Shown in pieces: positions 1 through 11,642 of a stretch of DNA of 64,000 nt. The DNA comes from Phoronis australis (taxonomy: Eukaryota; Phoronida; Phoronidae): contig NMRA01000530.1 in assembly GCA_002633005.1 (NCBI GenBank), forward strand, positions 51,706 through 115,705. Reading direction: 5' to 3'. The notes under the pieces were generated by a model, which did not search any database, was not told the origin of the DNA, and saw only the letters and a program-made list of their open reading frames with translations. Each line of letters starts with the position of its first letter. Position 1 is the first letter of the stretch. Position numbers and translations under genes: made by a program.

Positions 1-182
1 CAGAAGGGGAGTGTTTTTCACGACGAGAGCTAGGTTGCGCTTTTTCAATAAATTTCCTTCGAAAGAATTCATTTTATGGTTAGGATCTCAATAAAAATAT
101 ATATTTTGTACCAGCATTCTAAAGGATACTATTTTAAAAAAACAAAAACAAAACAAAATGTTTACAATTTCAAGAATAAACT

Positions 183-614
183 GGTTCCTCTTTATTCCTA
201 CTTGGGGAATTTTATCCTTGAAGGAGGGTTTCCATAAACCGTAAAAATGGTTGAGTATCCCGCGGGCGAGTGGCATCAGGTGGAAAAATATAACATATTT
301 TAATGTTGAATATCCAACCGGCTAACGACGTCGAGTCGACATTGACCTAACTTTTGAATTTTCTATGTCAGAGGTCACTGTTGAAGTAGTGCGGGGTGTG
401 AATTCAGAAAACATTATTACATGGCCGTATTGCACTCGACTAATTCAACGCGTATGAGATTAAAAGTAGTTCCTCTTTACTACTGCTTGGGGAATTTTAT
501 CCTGATGAGAGGGTTTCCAAATTTCTAAGCGGCATAACCCCTGAAAATAGTATTATCTCTTGGTCAACTTCCATCAGGTGGAAAAGTATAACATATTTTA
601 ATATTAAATATCCA
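183..614 (+). repeat. Direct duplication of about 130-150 bp around the first visible exon border
   Basis: Positions 183-315 and 468-614 are diverged copies. Both contain TTGGGGAATTTTATCC, GAGGGTTTCCA, CATCAGGTGGAAAA and TATAACATATTTTAAT in the same order. The second copy ends about 15 bases before the splice acceptor at 627-628, so the polypyrimidine or branch region of that intron derives partly from the repeat. Confidence 0.7.
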
Positions 615-628
615 CATTATTTCACCAG

Positions 629-3600
629 TACTTCGATGGCCTTGAGGCCGGGCAAGCTATAGCTGGTAACTTGGACGCAGTCTGTAAAGACGCGTTAATT
701 GACCAGCAAAAAGTCAACGAGAAGCCGGACGGAACTCTGGCTTACCCAAAGGAGTTTGAATCATTCTGCCCAAACATGTGCAACCTACACGGAAAGTGCA
801 AGAGTGGAAAATGCATTTGCTACGCGGGGTATGGCTCAGAGGACTGCTCGGTGAACTTAAAGGAACCGCCTACTGTCGATGGATTCGTTGGGTAACGTAT
901 TGTCTCCGACAGCGTGTCATTTATTATTTAATAATAAAAGAAGCAGTTCCCGAAGTTAAATTAGAAATTAACCTACAAATCCTTGTTTATCTTGGAGAGA
1001 CATTTTCAGTGTAAATCACTTGATGTGTAGCAATAGATGACATAACCCGGCACAGCCAAAGGTCCGATGGTTTTTGCATTCCATTGAGCAAATAAGAATG
1101 ACCAACACAGGTTGTGTTCAATGGCTATTAGGATATTAATTTTGTTTATTCAGTGGAAGTGAAGGCAGAACCAAGATGCAGCCCTTTTGCAGGACAGTCT
1201 ACATCGCGTTTTTTGTTCAGTTGGTAGTAGGCTAAATGCACGATAGTGGATAAGCAATTATTGCAGAATTACCTTTAAGACAAGTAGGAATTCACTGAAC
1301 GTTAAATGAAAAACTGCTGCGTTCACGATTACCTTTTGGTAAACAGATCGCCGCAAACTCAAACTATCCAATCATCTGCACCGTTGTGGAAGAAGAGGAC
1401 ATAAGACGTCCATCGGATTCATTTTAGTCAAAAACTTCATGAAGAGATTTTAACGCAAGTTATGCCAGTCGAATCTTGAACCCAAAAATGCTCATTCAAC
1501 ACAACTCCAAGTATTTTTAAACTTATTAGTTGAATTTAATATGAAATTTCAGTTGAATTTTTATTTTGGTGGTGCACCGCCTCCTAAAATGGTGCAAAGG
1601 GCATCTTTAATCACTTTATCCAAAGCCGAAGGCCTGTCTATTAATTAGAAAGTGTTTACTATGAAGCTTTTTCCAAGTATATTATGTTTTACGCATATGA
1701 GATTCTAGTTAGCACTTAACTTAGAAACCCTGGACATGGGATGCGTAGCACTGAAATAAGTGAAGGGGGTATAACCCCCTGCCCCCCCCCCCTTATGGAG
1801 TGCGCCACCTACATTACATGTGTGCTAGATTCGAGCCACACTCTCCAAAGTCAAACTCGTGTTCAGGATCGAACTCAGAATACACATATGTACATGTATG
1901 TATGTATGTATGCATATATATATATAAATGTGTGTATGTATGTAAGTTCGTGCATGTGTACTAGTTATTACCTGAAATTTTGTAATAAATTTGGACAAAA
2001 TCACGTCGACTTTTTAAGGTATTTTTCATAATGTTATCACGTGATTTTCCAGCGGTCAATCGTGTGACGCGAGTCGGGTACCGTGCTTTGAACTATATCC
2101 TCTGGTGTCAAATGTCCTCAACACAACGACACTCAGATGTCTCTACTCAACTACATTGGTGAGTAAGCCCTGTACATATTATCGTTTACTTTTACTCTGA
2201 ACAGTTAGTGACCGACTTTTGCTAAGCAGCATGCGGGAAATCGAAAGTCTTCATTGGTGACGCTCGACAGTTTTTGCTGGTTCTGGGCTTAAACAAAATC
2301 AGTTCAGCAACACACAGCTCCACCTCTCTGGACAAAACAGGAAATTATAAAGAGTGATCAGGAGAGAAGACTACAAAACGTTTCACAAACTCCAATAAAA
2401 CTTATTAATCAAAGAAAGTTATAAATATAAGTAAAGTATGCCCAAGAAGCTGCCGTAAGAATCTAAAATTACATATTCTTCTCAAAAGAAGACTCTCAAA
2501 TGAATTTTGAAAAAAAAATTCATTTTCAGGATGGAAAGCTGCATAAACTTTCAATGCAAGCAAAGTTCGTTGATTTCCGACAAGTTTCGTGCGAAGTGCC
2601 GTTTGCTTTGGATCGAGTATCTATAGGAAGTAAGTAAGGATCAGAATATCTCAAAAACGCTCAGAAACGAATTTCACAGAAGGCATATATTGCTATTTAG
2701 TGGGATTTAAGGCAGTTTTTCTATTCGAAGCACTGAGATTTGCTGGACGTTCCCGAACTTGACGCTATCACACAACTAAGGAAACAGGAGCCCGTTCCAA
2801 GAAAACTAACTTCAGAGGCGGATCTACAGGGGGTTCAACCCCCCCTCGGGACAGGATCAAAAATAAAAATTGAAAAAAATCCGCCAGAAAAACGAAATTA
2901 GCTACCAAAAACCACAAAACATCTTACACGGGGAAACCCCCTGCCGACCTTCCTTCCGCTCGGCGCTACGCGCTTCGGATTCGCTCGAATCCAAACCCCC
3001 CCTTACTGAAAACGTAGATCTGCCACTGAACTTAGATAAGACAAATATTTATATTTAGTCAAGTTTAAGATCACAAGTCGACATCAAGAAAAGAGATGTT
3101 AAGTTTGACTTAAGTTTTTGATTTAAGTTTTGTCCTAATTTTGACAAATTAACTTGCCAGATGTGAAAGTTTCTAAGTTTGGAAGTCGAGACAAATACAA
3201 GACTTAAGTAAAAAATGAACTTAAGTTAGTTTCCTGGAACGGGCCCCAGAGCTTTAAATGTAAGAACATGAAGCACCCAAGAACAAGTCTTAATAAAGTA
3301 TTCTCCAAACATGTGCTATTCTTTGTTGAAAATGTGAATCACAGTGGTTGAAACAGATGTAGATTAGGACTACACTAGCAAAGAACTGTATAATTGGCAC
3401 CTTAGGTTTCCCTGTACCAGCTTCCCCACTACGTGGCTGCACTCACTTGTTGGCGAATGGATTTGTCCATTTCAGAGGAGCAAATTCGAACATTAGATGT
3501 ATCTCTGACGAACGATGTGAAAACGTTCAGCAAGCCTCTGTCGTTTACCATATACAGTTCTCAATGTTACGCGTGTAACAGAACGGGCACGTGTAAATTG

Positions 3601-4140
3601 AAGGTATGCAACCACTTTTAAGCAATGCTCAATAAAACCGTAATAGAGGGCGACATTGAATAGCAACATCAGCGATAGCGAAGACGAGGATGAGAACAAC
3701 AGTGATTATGGTAACTAACTGTATGAAATATACTGAAGACGAAAAGTCGATATGAAATTTCAAGCTTTCCCCTCTATCACCCTCTAAGAACTTTTTCCCC
3801 AAGCGCATAAAAATGGCAGACTACACGTAGCTCATTTAATTTCCAGCCGCGTAAGTGCGTTATCAATGGAGAATGTTACAACGGAGGTGACACGAGTCCA
3901 CGGGACAACTCGCTTTCTTGTATTCCTTCCATATCCACTGACCACTGGGTCGACGCTGCCGGAGGTAGGTGGAGTTAGTTGTTTCATTGACCTTTCTATT
4001 AATTTCTCACGCAGAATTCTGCAAGATCACAATCCTAGTGTGCCAAGCAGTCTTATGACCCTTTGACATAATTGTATCACTCAGTCAAGAAGCGAGACTT
4101 CTCATGGTTATCTGCCTTCTTTTCAGTCATCCACAGCTGA
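629..4140 (+). CDS. VWDE-like (von Willebrand factor D and EGF domain) protein, 3' exons
   Basis: Six exons are read: 629-891, 2053-2158, 2530-2629, 3476-3603, 3847-3964 and probably 4127-4140. All have AG/GT borders and matching phases (2, 0, 1, 0, 1). The first exon holds an EGF-like module with spacing C-x3-C-x5-C-x4-C-x-C-x8-C (CPNMC, CICYAGYGSEDC). Later exons carry GQSCDASRVPCFELYP, FRQVSCEVP, VSLTNDVKTFSKPLSFT, CYACNRTGTC and CVINGECYNGG. This order of cysteine motifs is the one I know from the region after the VWD and EGF part of VWDE proteins, which are secreted or cell-surface proteins of poorly known role. The 5' part lies outside the window. The last exon would add only a few residues (VIHS) before TGA, giving a protein without the long EGF array seen in vertebrate VWDE. 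An AATAAA follows at 4229. The family call is good; the final exon is uncertain. Confidence 0.8.
1885..1945. repeat. (ATGT)n/(AT)n microsatellite
   Basis: Short runs of ATGT, GTAT and TATA in the intron between the first two VWDE-like exons. No coding signal is seen here. Confidence 0.8.
2787..3247. mobile_element. Outer MITE with about 25-bp terminal inverted repeats
   Basis: GGAGCCCGTTCC at 2787 followed by AAAACTAACTT is the inverse of AAGTTAGTTTCC and GGAACGGGCCCC ending at 3247. The interior right of 3029 is rich in CTTAAG/AAGTTT motifs and looks non-coding. The element lies in a VWDE-like intron and is interrupted by the MITE at 2813-3028. A related CTTGGAACAGGCCCC end is seen near 43735. 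Confidence 0.6.
2813..3028. mobile_element. Inner MITE nested in the outer one, 5-bp target duplication AACTT
   Basis: The element starts CAGAGGCGGATCTAC and ends GTAGATCTGCCACTG, giving 15-bp terminal inverted repeats with two mismatches. AACTT flanks it on both sides (2808-2812 and 3029-3033). The interior has G and C runs and a CGGCGCTACGCGC segment, and no transposase. The ends resemble a hAT-like family; a 5-bp duplication would fit the hAT5 group. Confidence 0.7.
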
Positions 4141-4228
4141 ACAGTCAAGAACTCATGGCTCAACTAGAGTAGGGCCTATCATCTTTTTAAGTTATGCGAT
4201 TAAATGTAGTACTACATTCCTAGTAGGA

Positions 4229-4234
4229 AATAAA
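4229..4234 (+). terminator. Candidate polyadenylation signal of the VWDE-like gene
   Basis: An AATAAA hexamer lies about 90 bases after the proposed stop codon at 4138-4140. It agrees with the gene ending here but is weak evidence in AT-rich DNA. Confidence 0.35.
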
Positions 4235-6295
4235 TATCCTAGATTTAGCTAATTGTTCAAACTAGCCGCAGGGGCTTACCGATTTGAGAGTAAACTAGAA
4301 GATTTCACGTACTGGCGACCACCTCACCAAATGCAACCTCAAGATTGCCGGTGTCAACTTTACCACGCCCTGGCATCTCTAGCAGGAAACATCCCGTCAG
4401 TTGCCCCTTTAAAAGCAGGGGGGTAACTAAAAGAAAACACCTGCAAGAACTGGCCAAATGATACCTCATTGAACATTTTCCTAGCTCTTCGCGGGTAAAA
4501 AAGCTTAGTTGCATCCTAGGCATGCAGTTGAGCTCGAAGGCTTTCGTATGCATCAAGCCTCATGCCTCGAAGTCGATGGGTAATTTTTTATGAGTAAGCA
4601 CATGCGCACACCCAGTCTAAAAATGGGGCTCGAATTTAGGAGAATGTGGACCTTTTGCCAAGACTCAAGGGTACGTTCAGAGCCACGAATTGTGCATCAG
4701 TTCAGAGCTACGAATTGTGCATTCGTCGAATTTTGGTAGATCCTGCCTTTATAGTGGACTTTTGTCACGTTTTCTACTCTAGTGCTCTCAACTGGAACGC
4801 ATATAAAATTCCATGGAGATCCACCAATGATCTTGGTAGACATTGAGGCATAGGCAAAAAAGGCAACAAATTCGTTACTAGGGGGACACACTACAGTAGT
4901 TGGTTGGTGAGGAAATCTCTGAAATATAAATACAAGTTGAACCTGGTCGCGAGTTTCATCCATCGAACTGAGTATGCCAAAGCTCCGTCTTGGGTTACTT
5001 CCAGTTCACTTTCCCTTCATCAAAACGTGCTGGTGGCAATAATTAACTACAACAAATTGGATTAGAAGACAGTTTTGAAAACTGTTCAAGGAAAGCATAC
5101 CACATATATATCTCGGTTACAGGCACTGTATCATCATTATTTCTCAGTGATACGGTCTATAACTGACTGTAGGTGCAGATACAATTGTTCTCACAATTTG
5201 AGTAATATAGTGGACACAATAGCGGCTAAAATTTGGACAACGTGCGACAATCTGGACCGCGAATGCTAATCCAAAAAATTACCAAAATAATTGCAGGCGG
5301 TCTGGTACACGTTGTAGGCATACCAGAATTGCACTGATCAACAGGAACCATCTTATGCTTTATTAAAATGTTGTTAAAACCTAGCTGAGGCGCTAGAGAC
5401 CCGACTCAAGGTCTAGCAGTGGTACCCAGTGGGACTGGAACCAACGACCTCGAGCCGAAGGAAGCAGAAATTTACCCCACTAGGCCACACGGATCCCTCG
5501 CTGACCCAAATAGGTTTACCAAAGACAATTTGCGTCTGTACATTACCCCATATTTACGTAGAGCTATGGTTACCAGAACGGGGAGATGAAATTTAAATGT
5601 AATTCTTGCAAGTGATTGCTGGTAATCATATTAGAATTCATGCGGGGGATTGCAAGTTGAACTGGTTTGGCGGATAGAGAAGCAGACAACAAAACAGGGT
5701 GGCGAAGAATATGTCAAATCCACTTCAAAATTGAAAGACGCTGTTGTTCATCATCACGAGTCTTTATTGTAATACTTCAAGGCCGTCCTCCCACTATACA
5801 ATAAAATTTTCAGTTATCAAGTGACGCTAACGAGGATTCAAATTAAGAGAATTTCTCTTAATTTTACTAAATTATACACAAATTTAAAGAGGTTTTTAAG
5901 AATTCATGTTGCATAGTACTTTGACATTATCCATGAGGAATGTAATTTACTGAGATTACCACCAACGTGGATTCAAACCTAGAACTTTTCTGCTAGTACT
6001 CAAAAACTACACTACCTGAACTAAATCCCACTTGATAAATGTCAAGGGTACTTAATCAATGCCTACTTAAGTGATAAAGACACTGACCTTGATTTCGGGG
6101 AAGGTCATCTATATTACAGTCAGAAGTAACAATTTGAAAAAAACACAAAACAACGATTGTATTGTTTTCTAGCTCCGGTCAAAGCCAATAATTATTCTAT
6201 CCCATCTAACAATAATCCCACATCAACGTGTTTTTGGCTGCAAAACAACAATTTCCATTTAAATTAAACAAACAAAACTCAAAAAAGCTCCCACT
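4235..6295. other. Intergenic region between convergent genes
   Basis: Apart from the SINE at 5286-5497 and a short direct repeat near 4678-4724 (ACGAATTGTGCAT twice) I see no gene. Open frames here are short and have no family match or convincing splice sites. Confidence 0.6.
5286..5497 (-). mobile_element. tRNA-derived SINE, copy 1 (with tRNA head)
   Basis: On the - strand the element begins near 5497 with a tRNA-like head: an A-box-like TGGCCTAGTGG and a B-box-like GGTTCCAGTCCC about 40 bases later, the internal promoter elements for RNA polymerase III. The head gives way to a body that ends ACCGCCTGCAATTATT at 5286. The body is shared with the copies at 13731, 29681 and 44258. The head does not fold as a functional tRNA. 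Confidence 0.7.
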
Positions 6296-6300
6296 TTATT
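6295..6300 (-). terminator. AATAAA overlapping the methyltransferase stop codon
   Basis: The - strand reads AAA TAA A across the stop, making an AATAAA hexamer. If used, cleavage would leave a 3' UTR of only some tens of bases. A further downstream signal cannot be excluded. Confidence 0.3.
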
Positions 6301-9300
6301 TCAGGTAAGTTGTAACCGCATGTCGTATCTGTTTGATGTTTTCTGAGTACACTCGACAGCAACCACCAATCCAGCGAACCCCCAAGTCCAGCCACTCTGG
6401 AGCATACTCATGTATTGCACGGCAGTCTTCGAAGCCATACCATCTGAAAAGGCCGTTATCAAAATTCTAATGTATTCTTTTGCAAGTCATAGCCACTGGT
6501 GAAATGACAAAACATTTAATATGTAAATGCTGAACAAAGAAAACTAGAAATGGTCTTGTACCATGAACTGTTATTATATGTCAGTCACAATATTCTCTAA
6601 AATCCTAGTTATTGCTTATCAGCAGTTTTTATTTTATGGTCATTTCAGAATGACTAGTCTTAATTTCATTTGTTTGTCTAATTCTAATTGATGCAACAGT
6701 AATCAGTCAACCACCAAGCCCAAGACTCTCAAATAAACCAACAATCACCTACATAGCCAATATTAACCCCATTAGATACTTGTCAGCAATAGACTACCAC
6801 AGTGGGAGCCTGGTTTAACAGTCCATAACCTCTGAATAAACATCTATTGTGCGTGAAACAATGGTGGCCACATGACTACTCAAACACCACACTTGACTTT
6901 GAATGAGCCCTAATTCTTCACTGTGTGATCAAATGGCACATTAAATAAAGACAGTGCAAGCTTATATAAGTATGTAAATCTTAAACCAGTGTGGAAACAT
7001 AGATCCCAAACAATTATAAGTCTGGTCAGCATGCCACCTGTTGGCCGCATCACGTAACCTAAATGAATATTAGTCTGAAAAGATTTCTGCCCCAACCGAT
7101 ACACTCAAAAGTTCAAGGGCAAGATGCCCACTACTAAGTCTTATTGGACTTCTGTATTCAACTGGTGTTGCTGATGGCTCATTGGACTAGAGCAGAAGGT
7201 CGCAAGTTCGAGTCCCACTTTTGGTAGAAATCTTTTCAAACTTGCATTCATTTAGGTCAAGTGATTTTGCCAACAGGTGACGTACTGACCACACTTATAT
7301 ACATTTGCGACAATACCAGCTTAGTGACCTATAGTCACTAGTGGCTGCTTGTTACTGAACTTGAGGACTGTTCAGGTCCACAGATGCACCTTAGCAGGGA
7401 GAATTCAAAAAGAACCACCCCGCTTGCATTGATATACTGATGCACTGTGATTGCTTAACTCAGGCCCACAGATGCATTAAAACTGTGTCATAGTCATTCC
7501 TTACTTTGTCTTGAATAATACACAAATCATTCTGATTCAGACACAATAATCATGAAGAACAGCTGACCAAAACTACTGTCATTGACCTAAACTGCAGAGT
7601 TAGCAACATGGAGTCTACAGTGATCCCAAATGAGGATTTTGCGTTTTGTTAAATTGAAATATAGTTAGCCGTTTAGACCAAGCAATAATAGCAGCAGGAT
7701 GTACGATGGTAGAAATCACACAATGAAACACGGACTCCCCAAATAATTAAAAAAAAACGACAAAGAAACACTAGCATGACCCCTAGGTCCTCCAAATTAG
7801 CCCCTAGATTTGAAGCCTTGTGGATCAAAAAGATCTGTGCCTTAGGAAAAACCTTGGCTATGATAAACCCAGGCACCCAGTGCTACAATCACTCACTCTT
7901 TATCCACCCACTCCTCGCCACTGTTGGGGTAGACAATGAAGTCTTTACAGAATCCTTGAGCTGACTTGAGCAAAGGTGTCACATATTGAGGCTTGGTGCA
8001 GTTGATACCAACAGCCACGATGTTGCTAGACTGTGCTGCCACCTGGACAGCTGATGAGAACAATTCACCAGCGCAGGTGTGTGATTCATCCTTCAGAGAA
8101 ATAATTTTTTTAAGGTCGGTTGACTGTTACATGGTTGAATCAGACAATTGAGAGTGAACTTAAACTGGCACACTTTTGTTTTGGGTTTGAGGCAAGGACC
8201 TTACACTACAAGACAGAAAATCAGACAAAATATCACTTCCTTGTCATGAGGGTTAATTCTTTTAACAGCAAAAATGACAGGTTATAATCTTCAACGAGGC
8301 ACAGTTCCAATGAGAATATGCCCTAGCTGTCCTGTTAATTCTCCCTCATTCTCGGTCACCAGGGGAGACTACTCTTACGGTAAATTCGGCTTCCGCCAAG
8401 CGGTCACAACGAGGAAATCTGGGTCACTTGGTCTGAATACTTTTGGCTTGTGTACTGTATGATAGGATTGCAACTGCCAAGAATTGTTAAAAACGAAAAA
8501 ATGTTTAGAAAATACCAAGGTGGTTGTGAGAAGGTCTCCCCAATGAAAATCCACACAATCACCTGTAGGTAGTATCTGCATACATATAAGTGGTTGTATA
8601 ATAATAAATTGTTGGATTTGAGGTAAGCGGTGCATCTATGATATACCACATGTTGTAACAATGCTACGAGATTGGAACTGGTACCCGCCATATTAAGAGT
8701 GATCGCACTAATATTCGATAAAAAAGCACTGCAATACCTTACATGAAAAAGAAAGCCAGGCCTGTACTCCCGGGAACTCCTGCATCAACCCTACAAGTGC
8801 CTGGGCCTCCTTCATGCCCGGAATGGTCTCCAGGGCCAACAAGTCAGCTCCAGCTGATACCAGTGCCTGGATCTTGGGGCGGTGCCAGTCCTGGAGAGCC
8901 TGCAATAATGAAGAAAACTAATGTTTTCAGCATCGAGCTGCGTTTATGTTGAAGTAACTAAATATTATATGAAGTTCCTTCAACACACTTCAAGTTAACA
9001 CACACGCACGCACGCACGCACGGACGCACGCACGCACACACACACAAATTCCTATACATATTCATAGATTAACACACGCACACATATACACATAGATGTA
9101 AAAACACATACAAGTCATGTGTATAAAGACCATTTTGCAATTTAATTTTAATTAGTCTATTGTCTGTTATTCATTGTATTTTACTTCGTTCTGCCTCAAG
9201 GTCTCATAATTAATGAAAAAATTGAAATTCATAATGTTGCCCTAAAAGTGTGGCATACACCGCGACTTTTTCAACACAAACCCCTGGGCCTAAAATAATT

Positions 9301-11642
9301 AGCTATGGTAATTCTTCTCTCACTTAGCACACACCATGCCAGACAAGTATAACATTTTATCAAATTTCTAGGCAAAAATAAAGTTCAAGAAAATTTTAGT
9401 CCGTAGTTAGCGTGACTTGTACTGTGTGGATATCATAAAAACATTTGGTTAAGTCTCCATTTCTTGCAGCGAGGTAATCAGCCTTCAAAAAATTATTGTT
9501 TTTTGAAATAAGTGAAGAATTAGTGCACTCACACTTGTTCTTAATCAGCTTTAAGCTCATATTCATCACTTACTAAACACTGACCTTGATTGACATACTG
9601 TCTAAGTAATGTCCACTGTACTCTGAGCCATCGCAAAGATAAACACCATAAGGTCCAACAGACCCAGCCACCCTGGGTCGATCTCTGCCTAGAGGAAACA
9701 GCATGTGTTGAGAAGAGGTTACCAAACATATACATGCACAGAATCTAGATAGCCATGTCATAATTCTAAGTTATAATTCTCCAGATTGCTCAAATAGATG
9801 TAGTCTTATACTGTCAAACAATTTCAATTTTCAAGATTGCCTGTAAGTTTTTGATTTTTCAGAGGCCTGCATGTATAATTCAAAATTTTGTTTTCTAACG
9901 CTGCTCTACATTACAACGCAAGCAAAAACTTCCTTAAAATCAGGGTCAACTGTACAACAGCAAGAAGTCGTAACTAAAACCTGTTTATTTCACAGGAAGC
10001 ATAAACAGTACTAATGCCACATTAAATGAAAGATAATTAGCACCAAATTAATGCTTTACCATTTTCAAGTTCTGTTTCATAGTTAATATCACACACTAAT
10101 TGTAAAAACTGTGTACACTCACAACAATGAAATAGAATCTCTGATGGCATAAAAAATGAAAGAAAAGAAGTTTCTGCAATTGCTGTTCTCTGAAAATTGG
10201 TAAAATTTAACATCATTCGATACACAAAAAATGAAAAACAACAAATCTTGCATTTGTGAAGACTAAATGAAAATAAGACTTCACATAAAATTCACCTGAA
10301 CTTTTGAACTCATCTGAACAGACAAATTCATCAACAGCTTGTTTTGCTATGAGAACACCTTTTGCAATCAGTTCACTGGCCCTATCTCCAGTCACGCTGA
10401 GATGCCGTTTTAATGCTTCAATACTGGCTTGATAGGTGTTAGTTTCAATAACGTCCGAGCCTGCTTGTAGAAATCTACAACAGTCATCACAATTAAGATA
10501 CGTCAAGTTGACCATGAACATTGAAGACAAATGCACACAAAAACACACTTAGTCTACATAGATAATACATGCATCTGTGGCCAATGATTTTAGATATCAA
10601 CTCTTACATAATGTCTTATATGAGTACTGTAAAATATTCAGATTATGTAGGACCTCATCAATTTTCCATGTGTTTAGCCAAATATCTTCAAAACTTTGGA
10701 TTTGACAGTAAAATTATACAATTTCTGAAAGTAGAAAACCTGTATAACTTGATTTTTGACTTTGTACCAAACTGCTATAAACTTGATAATGTGACTCTTT
10801 ATAGTCAAATTTAGCAAAAAGGTACATCCCCAGCAAAACATATTTATGAATAACATGTGACCAAATTTTGTTTGATATCAATGAACTCGAGATGAAATCT
10901 CAAAAATATCACAGTTTTCTAAACTATCATTTCGTTTTCGTTTTACGCCACTTTTGATTTTTTTCATAAGAATCACAATAGTCTTATTTTTGATAAACCT
11001 GCATGCAAAGTGGAAAATTTTAAGTACAATTTCCAGCAGCATCCTGGAGAAAAGTGTTATATCTGAACATTTTATATGAGTCTGATGAGCCACTGTACCA
11101 AAGTTTGCTACTTTGGCCGTTTTTCGAAGGTTCTACAACTACATACTCATAATCATGCTATTACATGATGGTCCCATACAGTTACCAACCCTGTTCGTCA
11201 CCACCAATAATGCATCCCACATGCCACTCACTTTAAGTGAACAGCCTTTGTTTCATCTGGATGGGTCTGCAGCAACCTGGAACTCCACAAGGGGTCATCC
11301 TGAGAATAAAAGTACAGAATATTTTAGAAATGATATGTGCGGATCAGTAAGAGCAATAAATTATTACCCCTGTCAAGAAATCTTCAAGGATATTTGCCCG
11401 CTCCCTTTAGTATGACCTGTGTCTCACAAAGTCATTTTGCATTTTTTAATCAGTGGCCAATTTTAATTTGTTTTTGGTAATTTGACCCAACTCAATAGAT
11501 CTAAAATGAGAAACAAACGAGAAATAATAAATACTTCCAAGCTCTAAAACAATCTTACATCCATGTGAGAAAACTCAGCAGACCACAGGTTGTGCTTTAA
11601 CACTTCTGTTGCAAATCCTCCGTCCAGTACATGAATCTTCAT
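6296..11642 (-). CDS. Homocysteine S-methyltransferase, complete, 7 exons
   Basis: Exons in transcript order: 11559-11642, 11232-11299, 10296-10474, 9585-9688, 8738-8899, 7897-8090, 6296-6443. Phases match at all six junctions and the total is 939 bases, 312 residues. Family members methylate homocysteine to methionine with S-methylmethionine or S-adenosylmethionine in the cytosol. Visible motifs are VLDGGFATE (residues 5-13), DPLWSSRLL, TNTYQAS, RPRVAGSVGPYG, ETIPGMKEA, WLSFSCKD, GINC (C230) and WIGGCCR (C292, C293). C230, C292 and C293 are the expected zinc ligands. Length and motif order are those of the stand-alone YbgG/MHT type, with no cobalamin or folate domains. The start is the first ATG before VLDGG. 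The TAA stop overlaps an AATAAA hexamer at 6295-6300. The enzyme is related to BHMT but distinct from it. Confidence 0.95.
7165..7230 (+). repeat. tRNA-like fragment lacking an anticodon arm
   Basis: ATGGCTCATTGGACTAGAGC resembles a D arm with A box, and AAGTTCGAGTCCC resembles a T arm with B box. They sit about 10 bases apart, so the anticodon arm is missing. It lies inside a methyltransferase intron and is best read as the head of a tRNA-derived SINE. Confidence 0.5.
8996..9050. repeat. (CGCA)n/(CA)n microsatellite
   Basis: Tandem GCAC and CA units in a methyltransferase intron, followed by weaker CA-rich sequence to about 9110. Confidence 0.85.

Noticed and set aside
5420-5497. Possible functional tRNA gene on the - strand
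   Set aside because: It is joined to a body shared by three other dispersed copies, so it is a SINE head.
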